A stretch of DNA of 64,000 nucleotides from the NCBI RefSeq assembly GCF_963678635.1, contig NC_087070.1:47351467-47415466 (forward strand), written 5' to 3'. How positions within the stretch are numbered: the first letter of the stretch is position 1; the number at the start of each line of letters is the position of its first letter. The position numbers and the translations under genes are program-made. Source of the stretch: Symsagittifera roscoffensis (taxonomy: Eukaryota; Xenacoelomorpha; Acoela; Convolutidae). The notes beneath the pieces were generated by a model. It was not told the origin of the DNA and did no database searches. It was given only the letters and a program-made list of their open reading frames with translations. This document shows positions 11,901-23,900 of this stretch, piece after piece.

Positions 11901-14900
11901 GCGTATATTTGGTTGTACATGATGATCGCCGTCATTTCAAAAGAGAAGGTTTGTATGTAAACTTTCAAAGTTATGCAAGAAACGTAGCTCCTGGGTAAGA
12001 TCGGTCTTTGCTTTTCTATTTAGCAGTTTTTGGAGTTTTGTCAATTAAAGAATTCATGCTATCTGGGTTTATTATGCCGGTTAAACTATGCCAAATAAGA
12101 TAATACGAAAGCTTTCTCCAAATTTCGAATGAATTCGCATTCAATAAATGAAAAAAAAAATTATTCAACTTTTCGAAAAGTCATGTTTGCTCAAAGGGGA
12201 TTAAAACTTGAATAAAATTAAGAGGTCTGAATTTGTTCAGGTGGATTGGTGGGAAGGTCTCGTCACTCTTCTACTGTTCGGAGCATTCATCCTAATGTCC
12301 TACACGATAGACAGGAAGAACGAGGCCTGTGCTCTGGGCTTCCGATACGTCGGCATCTACGACCCCGAGGATCAGGACGCGACTGTTGCAGTTGCTAACG
12401 GGGAGGGAGGATCGGTGAGTCAGTTATTGGTAAAATCGGTGAAAAAATAACAAATTTTTGCCTTAAAAATAAGCCATACGAATAGTTTTTAGAGGAGCTA
12501 CGGAATTATTCGGAACTGATACGGCTGTCGTTTGTTCACAGTTGTTATGGTAGACGTTTTTTCAAAAAAAATATCTTTTGCAATCAATTGATTTTCCTTT
12601 GATTTGTTCCTGTTTTTTGAACTTGCTTGAATTCAGGAAAAAATACCTCTTAACGATGTTGAAAATGGGGCAGCGGTTGACAACAACCGGGCCGACTGTG
12701 CGTCACCAGGCTCCGTCAGACTCTCGAATATCGTGAAACAGAAAATGTCGACAAAGGAGAAAATCATGGCCCGAGTGAAAGAAGTCGCCGACAACAACCC
12801 TGCAGATCCCGACTCGTGGTTCAAGAGTGTCGACTCGCAGTTGAGTCAAATCATTTTCTACGGCAAGTCGCGAGCTTATTTCCGAATTCATAAAACCGAC
12901 GTCAACAATCAAACTCGCAAGTACCGAAGATTTCTGGAGGATGCGGTGAATCAGCTACGCGACATCAAAAAAGACTCGGCGACCCGAAACGTCGTGTTTT
13001 GTGCCGACAAGAAAGTTAAGTTTCCCGAGTCGTGCGGAAAGGGAAAAGTGGTGATTGAAAGAGCAGGTCCGTTCACTGAAAAGGCGACAACTAAAGTGCA
13101 TTACGCGGTAGTAGAGAGCGAATCAGCGACAAACGCGGCAACAGCCACGAAGGATTTCGAAACTTCCGAGGGGTAAGTGTCTGTCAATTTTTTCAGTTTC
13201 TCGTTCTCTAGTGGGATTTTGTCATTTTTTTGTACATTAATGGTCGGAATAATAGGAGGTTTGAATGAGTTTTTGTTCGGGGAGCAATGGTGAAGTGGCT
13301 AAGGTCTCCTCCTATCTGCGGAAAATCGGCCCACCATGATTCGCGTTCGATCTTAGTCAGAATAGTACCAACCCGCAGTGACAAAAATGGATGAAAATTG
13401 ATTATATGCAGAAAAAAGTTGATATTTAAGACCAAGTTTAATTCGTTTTAATAATTATTATATTTTTAATAATTGCTTACATTACGAGGCCAAACTGTGC
13501 TCTGGATAGGAGCAGAATTTTGTGTCTCTAAGTTTCTGGATTCCAAAAACACGTCTTTAAACAAGTGAAATTTTTGTCGGAACGATCAAAGGAAAGCAAA
13601 GAACAAAAAAAGAACAAAGGGAGCATCCTTGTTGCGGAATCCGCTTACAATGCACAAAATGCACAGTTTGGCCTCGTAATGTAAAATGCACTTAGTTATC
13701 CTAAAATTTCATTCTGTTCAACTTCATAATATATATCATAATTATTCACACCGCCAAAAAATCTTGACTGACTATAACACTGACGGAGGTTTTTCCCTTT
13801 AGTTTTTTTTGCTGAAATTGGTGTACAAAATTAATCACTAAATGATGTTGTATTCTTTAAATAATTCAAAGCTGATTTTTTAGAAGCCCTTCAAATGAAT
13901 GGTTTCCATAGGAATTATATACAGACTGAATTCATATTACTTATAAATTATAAATAGATTCTATACAAGACATATTTCGGTCTGATTTTATACAGTTTAT
14001 ATAGATATTCTTAGTAGGGGAATCAGGGGGGGGGGGTTGACGGCGGACGCTTCTTTTTCGGGGATTCGACTTTTTGCCGATTCAAAGGGCCCCCCTTTGC
14101 ACTATTTTGGGCTATCAATTTTTGGTTGACTGACCTTAACATTTTTCTAATGTCACCTTTGACGCCAATATATATTAAATTTGAGAGGGACCGCGCGCCA
14201 AAAAAAACCCATTTTTTTGGTCGAAGTTTTCCAAAATGTGCATTAAAAACGCCTTTTTTTATCTTCTTTTTTCTGAAAAACTTGCCTGCGCAGGCGCAGA
14301 AAAATTTGTCAATATAGGGTCTTTATAGTGGTCGGAAAGCTCAGAAAATCAATTTAGTCGACCTAAAAACAGGTCGATAAAATTTTCAAAATTTTTGTGA
14401 AAATCCGCCCCCCCCCCTCTAGAGAAAATCCTAGATCCGCGCCTGCATATTATTGACAGAGTATCCACAGAATAACAACACATAACAGGTATTAGTAAAA
14501 ATGTTGAGAAGGTTTGGGAATATAAAACTGATTGTTTTTAGACTTTAAAATCCGTTCCTCTTGTTGATTAAAAAATACTTTTATCTGTGTAGAAACGATT
14601 ATAGCTCGCAAAATGGAAATTAGTCGCAGGATAAATCGGCTCTTTATTCACAATTGTGCAGTAAAACATCCGTTTTCAATTAGTAGGATTTTGTCACTGC
14701 AATAAAAAATATTAAGTATGATTCTAAGCAGGAGAATAGCAAGCAATTCTCCTTGAAAATTTGAACAGTTTGTAAGCTGTTCTTCTACCTCCAGGATAAC
14801 TTATGTTACTTACACATGAAAGCAAAGATATCCGGTTGCTGTGCAAATAGCAGAGATTTCGACCAAGATAATTAAAAAAAAACTTTAAACTAAGATTTTC

Positions 14901-17900
14901 TTTTTTCTCAAGTTAATGAAAGTTATTCTTCAGAAAAATTTGACCGAAAAACAATTAGAAGTAATAAAAGCTAGAAGAGCGTTGATATTCAGCCAAATTG
15001 AAATGAGAATTTTTCATTGAGTTGATTCAATTTTCAATTTGAGTTGATTCATCCAATTTTATCTCAATTCGTGAAATTTTTTGTAATTTAGTCTAAAAAT
15101 CGAAACTATTCAGAGCAGTTTTTCACAACATACACAAAAAAATTTCACATTTTCATTTTAGAATGTAAATTACGGCTACAAAGGGTTTTAATACTGCTTT
15201 TGACACACACTACGAGTATTTTTGAGGTAATCAAAACTGGCTGAAAAAAACTAACTCAACACTAAAGTTCCGTCCCATTTTTCGAAGATAAAATTACCTC
15301 AAACACTACATCAAACAGCTTAAAAGTTAATGTTTACTTGAACAACTTTAAATGGACTGTAACGGTACCTAAAAAACATAATGACTTCAAAAAACTACAT
15401 TTAAAAAACTTTTAAGATAATTCTTACACGTACGTTTTAAAAATCCAATTAGAAAATTTAGGTNNNNNNNNNNNNNNNNNNNNNNNNNNNNNNNNNNNNN
15501 NNNNNNNNNNNNNNNNNNNNNNNNNNNNNNNNNNNNNNNNNNNNNNNNNNNNNNNNNNNNNNNNNNNNNNNNNNNNNNNNNNNNNNNNNNNNNNNNNNNN
15601 NNNNNNNNNNNNNNNNNNNNNNNNNNNNNNNNNNNNNNNNNNNNNNNNNNNNNNNNNNNNNNNCCTTGAGAACTTCTCAATTGATGTAACTTTTGATACC
15701 TTGATGATTTTGACCTGCTGATACTCTCAGTTTACTTAATACTGCTTTTGTTGCCACAACTTGATCAACTCAAATTAATCAGCTCCACTAAAAGGGTCTG
15801 CTTAGCTTTGAACGTGAATCATGCTTTTGAAACACAGAGAACCATCAACAATTACAGTTCAATTCTACAGGCGATCGAATGATGCAACTTGAAAAGTTTT
15901 TCTCTGTGACCGAACAAAATGATGCAACTTGAAAAAAGGTTCATCCGAAGCTAATCCTACCCCAGGTTTTTAAAATACTGCATATGAAAAATGAGAATTC
16001 GACCCAGCTAAACTTTTTTGATATGAAAAATTTGGAAAAACCTCTTTTTCGGTTGGTACCGCGGAACAGAGACAGACCTATGATTTTCTCGAGGGTGAGG
16101 GGATTTCAAACATTTTGTCCACTTTTTAGGCCGACTCTAAAATGATCATCCGAGCGGTCCCAAAACACTATAAAGATCCTATTTGGACAAAATTTTCTGC
16201 GTCGCAGTCAAATTTTTGAAAAATGCCTCTTGAAATGCCTCTTGAAATCTTTGAAAAATGCCTCTTTTTTTTTGGCGCGCGCTCCCTTTCAAAATTACAC
16301 GATCTTGGCACCGAAGGTACCCTTAAAAAACTTCATGGTTTGTCGTCGAAAATGGATGACATAAAATAAGACCAAATGAGGGACCTTTTGGTTGGTGAGG
16401 GGGTGGAGGTTAAAGATGCCCCCGCCCCTGCCGGAAAAAATTTCTGCGTAAATCCGCCCCTGCCGAATAACCATTTCGTAAAAAATAAAAAAAGCCTAAC
16501 AAAAGACTTTTATACTGATTTTGAATTGATTAAAGTTGATTGCTTTCCTACATTATCTCTAAAATTGATTGGAAACTATTTCTTGAGAGGAAGAGTCGGT
16601 AATTCTAGGGAGTTACTTCGAATACGTTTTTAGCTTTGTTTTCTGTTAGTAATTTCAGAGCCAGATCCACAATTTTAGCAAGGGGATGACTTCATGGAAA
16701 TTTTAAAACAATCCTTTTTTAAAAATTAACAAAATTTCCTTTTTTTTGGCGCAACGGGCAATTTTGGAGAAAAAAACGCCAAATGTGTATTTTTGGCGAA
16801 TTTTGTAAACTTGTGACCAAAACAATGCGATAAACTGGGCGCGCGGTTTTTTTTTTCAATTTGATTTGTAAAAACTGAAAGTAGCTTTTCCAAAATTTTA
16901 ATGCTAATCGGCCAAATTGGAGTAGTAACAACGGATAGCCTATATGTAAAATTTGAGTATTGCAAGAGTAGCCGAAGAGTTCGTAAATGATCATATATTT
17001 TTGAAAGTTCAAAAGGCGTACAAAAGTTTCTCATTCTATTGTAAAATGGAAATAATTTTGAAAGAATCCTTTTAGTCAAAAAATTGAGCAATAACGCAAC
17101 TACAAAAAAACTATTATGTCAAATTTTTTGTTTTAAAATATTATAGTCATACTTTTAAGTCTGAAAAATTAACTGAGTAAGAGCTAAATTTATGAACTCA
17201 AAAAATGATATTGATTAACCCCAATCACAACTTCTTAAAACTTTTTTTGTGCAAAAAGGTCAAGGCTTTTTTAAAAAAAGTTTATGTAAATGGTTTTGCA
17301 AAAAAATTCTCTGATTTCTTTGTTAAAACTAACCATTACCATAGCACTGTTTGAAAAATTGCCGCTTTTTTTGAATTTGGAGTCAAAATAAAAATGAACA
17401 AGTCTGCTAGAAATTTTGATCTGATTAATTTTCTTAAATAAGCAATCAGGGGATTTTCAAACGCCAATAATTTCACAAAATGTCAACGATTACATCACTC
17501 AGATTTTTTTGTTGAAAACTCAAGCTCAGGACAACAAAACGTTTTGAATGATACAAAAAACTTCCGTCAAAAATGGCAAATAAAAAGTCGAATTTTGGCT
17601 CAAGAAAAACCCCGAGCACCAATATTCTGTTACTTTCTTTGCGAAAGTCGGAACAAAAAGTATCATAACTGAGATCATTTTTTTTGTTAAGCTATGGGGG
17701 TTTACAGATTGCCAGTTTGGCCAATTGGAAACAATTAACGAGCAATATAATTCGCGCTCTTCACTCTGATTGTTCTAAGCTAAATTGAGGTATGGTAATT
17801 GGCATATGCGAAGTATATCAATTTGTACTTTGAATAGCGTGTGGTTGTAGAAAGTTCTCAAAATAATTTTGAATTTTTACTTGTTTTTTTTTACAAAATT

Positions 17901-20900
17901 TATTAATTTCTCTTAAAAAGAACACTATTTCATAAATTTTAAAAGGTACCGGCTTTGATAGAAGCAGTCTTGTTTGTATTTGAAATTGAACAAAATCAAA
18001 AGCAGGGGCGGATCTAGGATTTTCTCGAGGGAGGGGCAAGGATTTTCAAAGAAAAAAAATCAAAAATTTTGTCGACCTTGTTTTTAGTTCAACCAAACTG
18101 ATTTTCTGAGCTCTCCCAAATCACTATAAAGACTGCATTTTGACCAATTTTTCTGTGCGCAGGCAAATTTTCGAAAAAACAGGCCAAAAAGGCATTTTTA
18201 GGCACTTTTTGGAAAATTTTGAACTCTCCCCGGTCGCGCTACCCATCAATTTTAGTATTGTTCTAAGAGGGGTTTCAAACCAATCAGTTGATTTTCCGAT
18301 GTGTGCCAAAGTTGAAAACAAAGTTTCGTTATGAAAATGGTTATTGGGACTCGATTTGGCAGATTATTGGTTTTGCAAAAATGGCCGAACCAATCTTTTT
18401 TATTATCAAATTTCATCTAAATGAGTGTTTTCCTTTTACAGCATAGCTTATGAAGGGTGAAATTTCGGTTTGTAATAGTTCATTTTTTATCAAAACAAGT
18501 AGGTTTCATTTCAAATAAAATTGTCGCTTTTTGTTTAAATTTAAATTAAAAAAGAATTCAAAGCTTTTCAGACATTTCATTCTTCTCAAATTTTACTCAT
18601 TTTGGTTTCATTCATATAATAACTTGACTTACAAGTTGCTTAACTTTTGATGAAGCATAGTCTTATCCATTTTTATGGTAACAATTTGGGCTCAAATTTG
18701 GCAAAGCGTTTGCATTTTTTTGTTTTCTCCAAATTCTTTGTCACTTTTTGCCTTTGTCAGCCCTATTTGAAAAAAAAACGCGGTAAATTTACAGGTTTTG
18801 TTTGGTTTGTTGAAATAACTTAATCAACTTAGTATTTTTTTCTTTGCAATCTTCATGCGGGGTTTGATTTGAATTTTCGGACAAAGTGAACAGTTTCCTC
18901 TGCGATAAAGCGTTTTAAGAGGGATGATGGTAGTTTGGTCAAACTTTGCGACAAACTTTTCTGCCAATCAGAATAGAAGTTTTTGCACCTCTCAGTACGG
19001 TACAATATCTTGATTTGGTTTTTTTAGCGGGAGGATGTTAACTTTATCCGAAATTCTAGTAAAACTCGAAGCAGATTTTCCAAAAGCAAAGCTTCTTGTC
19101 TTTCAAATCAGTCAAATCGAAATTTTGAGCTGCATTTAAGCTCCAATCTTTTGAATAATATTTGTCTAAATTCATGAATTGCCGATTAACTTGATTACTT
19201 AAACAATAGATGGCTTACAGGTGTATTAAATTACCAACGAGCAGCTTCCAAACTCCTAAATGTTTAATGCTATTTTGATGCAATTTTTGATGCATTTTTA
19301 AGTGAATCTCGTTCAAAAGGAAATTGTATTAAGAAGAAGTTAACTGGAAGCAATACTGCTAAGTTCTAGAGAAATTTTGGGGAAAAATATCTAATGGTCA
19401 GATAAGTTGGACCAACCAGCTAGACTAGCAAATACAACTATTTATTTAATTGTCCATTTGTCATCTACTTTTACGACAGAGTGTTAAAAACTAAGACCAA
19501 GACAGTTTTTTTTTATTAATGTTTTTTTTTCGAAACCAAGATAGTACCACACTCAAAACTATCTTTGTTTTTTTTTCTGATTTTGTGTGAAAAAGTATCA
19601 ACCCAACGTCATAGTTGCTTCCCATTCATTCAAGAGTGGCCGGAAAAGAGTTTCTTTTCGCGCTGCTAAATTCATTCTTGTTTTGTTCAAAATACTGCTG
19701 AAATATTTGTTTGGTTGATTTTCCGACAAGTCGCTTTCGCCAGCAAAGTTGGGATACGACTGCAATAACATGCTGAAAAGAATCGTCAATAGATTTGTTG
19801 TAGTTTCATTCTGGTCGAACCTCTTTGTAAAAATGGTTCAAAAATAGTGAGTTATTCTGTTTGTCTAGAATGGGGCACGCCTGGGGCGGAGATCTCGACT
19901 GCCACTATGATTCTCAGAGCGACTGTCTACTTCCTAGGTAAGTAAAGCACTCTTCCTTCTATCTTTTCTATGTAGACTCAAAATGGACATTAAAATCCTG
20001 CAACCCCGAAGAAAACCTAACTCTCTCGCTAAGCCATTTTTAAGGAGGGACGTTTTTTAGAGATCAAGTTGGGGGGGGGGGGGGGGGGTTTGGGAGGGGG
20101 GTTGCGCTCATCCGAAGAGATTAATGAGAAAGATGTAACGTTTATAAAATCTCCTCGTATAGCTTATTTTTGTTTTAAGAACTGCTTAGTACTATGTCAA
20201 AACATAATGTTTAATAGGTTTGTGAGAGGATTTTCAAATGGTCCCCAAATTTTCAAATTAGTACCCAATTAAATTGAAAAATTTGTGAAATCTGTTTGAT
20301 TTAATATGTTCTAAGTTTCTCGTGGGTATCATTTTGCCAGGATGAATCCTTAGTTTTTCCCAGGCCTCTGCTACATGTTTCTCGGAGTGTCTCAAATAGC
20401 CGACTTGTTCATGGAGGCGATCGAAGTGATCACTTCGACAACTTCAGTCAGAGTCGTGAAAACATCTTCAGGCGAGTATAAAGAAATCGAAGTGCAAGTC
20501 TGGAACGAAACTGTCGCGAACTTGACTTTGATGGCACTCGGCTCTTCGGCTCCCGAGATTCTACTGTCGGTGATTGAAATTTGCGGCAACAATTTCGAAG
20601 CGGGAGATCTAGGGCCGGGCACAATTGTCGGCTCAGCGGCCTTTAACTTATTCGTCATCACAGCAATATGTGTGGTTGTTATCCCAAATGGCACGGGGAA
20701 AAGTGTGAAGAACTTCGGAGTGTTCACGTGTACTGCAGCGTGGAGCATTGGCGCGTATATTTGGTTGTACATGATGATCGCCGTCATTTCAAAAGAGAAG
20801 GTTTGTATGTAAACTTTCAAAGTTATGCAAGAAACGTAGCTCCTGGGTAAGATCGGTCTTTGCTTTTCTATTTAGCAGTTTTTGGAGTTTTGTCAATTAA

Positions 20901-23900
20901 AGAATTCATGCTATCTGGGTTTATTATGCCGGTTAAACTATGCCAAATAAGATAATACGAAAGCTTTCTCCAAATTTCGAATGAATTCGCATTCAGTAAA
21001 TGAAAAAAAAATGATTCAACTTTTCAAAAAGTCATGTTTGCTCCAAGGGGATTAAAGTTTGAATGAAATTAAGTGGTCTGAATTTGTTCAGGTGGATTGG
21101 TGGGAAGGTCTCGTCACTCTTCTACTGTTCGGAGCATTCATCCTAATGTCCTACACGATAGACAGGAAGAACGAGGCCTGTGCTCTGGGCTTCCGATACG
21201 TCGGCATCTACGACCCCGAGGATCAGGACGCGACTGTTGCAGTTGCTAACGGGGAGGGAGGATCGGTGAGTCAGTTATTGGTAAAATCGGTGAAAAAATA
21301 ACAAATTTTTGCCTTAAAAATAAGACATACGAATAATTTTTAGAGGAGCTACGGAATTATTCGGAACTGATACGGCTGTCGTTTGTTCACAGTTGTTATG
21401 GTAGACGTTCTTTCAAAAAAAATATCTTTTGCAATCAATTGATTTTCCTTTGATTTGTTCCTGTTTTTTGAACTTGCTTGAATTCAGGAAAAAATACCTC
21501 TTAACGATGTTGAAAATGGGGCAGCGGTTGACAACAACCGGGCCGACTGTGCGTCACCAGGCTCCGTCAGACTGTCGAATATCGTGAAACAGAAAATGTC
21601 GACAAAGGAGAAAATCATGGCCCGAGTGAAAGAAGTCGCCGACAACAACCCTGCAGATCCCGACTCGTGGTTCAAGAGTGTCGACTCGCAGTTGAGTCAA
21701 ATCATTTTCTACGGCAAGTCGCGAGCTTATTTCCGAATTCATAAAACCGACGTCAACAATCAAACTCGCAAGTACCGAAGATTTCTGGAGGATGCGGTGA
21801 ATCAGCTACGCGACATCAAAAAAGACTCGGCGACCCGAAACGTCGTGTTTTGTGCCGACAAGAAAGTTAAGTTTCCCGAGTCGTGTGGAAAGGGGAAAGT
21901 GGTGATTGAAAGAGCAGGTCCGTTCACTGAAAAGGCGACAACTAAAGTGCATTACGCGGTAGTAGAGAGCGAATCAGCGACGAACGCGGCAACAGCCACG
22001 AAGGATTTCGAAACTTCCGAGGGGTAAGTGTCTGTCAATTTTTTCAGTTTCTCGTTCTCTAGTAGGATTTTGTCGTATTTTTTGTACATTAATGGTCGGA
22101 ATAATAGGAGGTTTGAATGAGTTTTTGTTCGGGGAGCAATGGTGAAGTGGCTAAGGTCTCCTCCTATCTGCGGAAAATCGGCCCACCATGATTCGCGTTC
22201 GATCTTAGTCAGAATAGTACCAGCCCGCAGTGACAAAAATGGATGAAAATTGATTATATGCAGAAAAAAGTTGATATTTAAGACCAAGTTTAATTCGTTT
22301 TAATAATTATTATATTTTTAATAATTGCTTACATTACGAGGCCAAACTGTGCCCTGGATTCCAAAAACACGTCTTTAAACAAGTGAAATTTTTGTCGGAA
22401 CGATCAAAGGAAAGCAAAGAACAAAAAAAGAACAAAGGGAGCATCCTTGTTGCGGAATCCGCTTACAATGCACAAAATGCACAGTTTGGCCTCGTAATGT
22501 AAAATGCACTTAGTTATCCTAAAATTTCATACTGTTCAACTTCATAATATATACAGAGGCGGATTTAGGGGGTGGGCGGGGGGGTGGACGCCCTTTCCTC
22601 AGGGATTCGACCACCTGCCGACCCAAAGGGTCCCCCCTTTGATACTTTTTCAGAAATCCATTTTTGGCGGACCAACCATAAAATTTTTCTAAAGGTGCCT
22701 TCGGCGCCAATATATACTAATTTTGAGGGGGAGCGCGCGCCAAAAAAAACGCAATTTTTTTGTCAATTTTTTCAGTTTCTCGTTCTCTAGTAGGATTTTG
22801 TCGTATTTTTTGTACATTAATGGTCGGAATAATAGGAGGTTTGAATGAGTTTTTGTTCGGGGAGCAATGGTGAAGTGGCTAAGGTCTCCTCCCATCTGCG
22901 GAAAATTGGCCCAACATGATTCGCGTTCGATCTTAGTCAGAATAGTACCAACCCGCAGTGACAAAAATGGATGAAAATTGATTATATGCAGAAAAAAGTT
23001 GATATTTAAGACCAAGTTTAATTCGTTTTAATAATTATTATATTTTTAATAATTGCTTACATTACGAGGCCAAACTGTGCTCTGGATTCCAAAAACATGT
23101 CTTTAAACAAGTGAAATTTTTGTCGGAACGATCAAAGGAAAGCAAAGAACAAAAAAAGAACAAAGGGAGCATCCTTGTTGCGCAATCCGCTTACAATGCA
23201 CAAAATGCACAGTTTGGCCTCGTAATGTAAAATGCACTTAGTTATCCTAAAATTTCATACTGTTCAACTTCATAATATATACAGAGGCGGATTTAGGGGG
23301 TGGGCGGGGGGGGGGCGGACGCCCTTTCCTCAGGGATTCGACCCCCTGCCGACCCAAAGGGTCCCCCCTTTGATACTTTTTCAGAAATCCATTTTTGGCG
23401 GACCGACCCTAAAATTTTTCTAAAGGCGCTTTTGGCGCCAATATATACTAACTTTGAGGGGGAGCGCGCGCCAAAAAAACGCATTTTTTTTGTCAAAATT
23501 TTCCAAAAAGTGCCCAAAAACGGCTTTTTTGACTGTTTTTTCAAAAATTTACCTGCGGCGCAGAAAATTTTACCAAAATAGGCGCAAAACAGTGCTTTGG
23601 GAGAGCTCAAAAAATCAATTTGGTCGACCTAAAAAAAAAAAAAAGTCGTCAAAATTTTGGAAAATTTTTCGAAAATCCGCCCCCCCTCTCGAGAAAATCC
23701 TAGATCCGCCCCTGAATATATATCATAATTATTCACACCGCCAAAAAATCTTGACTGACTATAACACTGACGGAGGTTTTTCCCTTTAGTTTTTTTTTGC
23801 TGAAATTGGTGTACAAAATTAATCACTAAATGATGTTGTATTCTTTAAATAATTCAAAGCTGATTTTTTAGAAGCCCTATAGTTCTTCAAATGAATGGTT

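Larger units (their letters stand above)
6265..15463 (+). repeat. Long duplicated block, copy 1 (likely allele 1)
   Basis: Nearly identical to 15664-25439 apart from several indels. It contains NCX exons 2-5 and flanking intron. The block stops exactly at the first N of the gap, while the second copy starts exactly at the first base after the gap. That is the pattern of two overlapping, unmerged haplotype contigs. Confidence 0.9.

Noticed and set aside
11540-11968. Long antisense frame opposite NCX exon 3
   Set aside because: Shadow of a strongly coding exon; the + strand frame has the conserved alpha-1 repeat.
15387-15680. Open frame across the N gap
   Set aside because: It exists only because unknown bases are translated as X.
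19869-22023. True in-gene exon duplication giving a longer or alternatively spliced exchanger
   Set aside because: Phase mismatch between exon 5 and the second exon 2, identical protein, and exact coincidence of block ends with the N gap favour allelic contigs.
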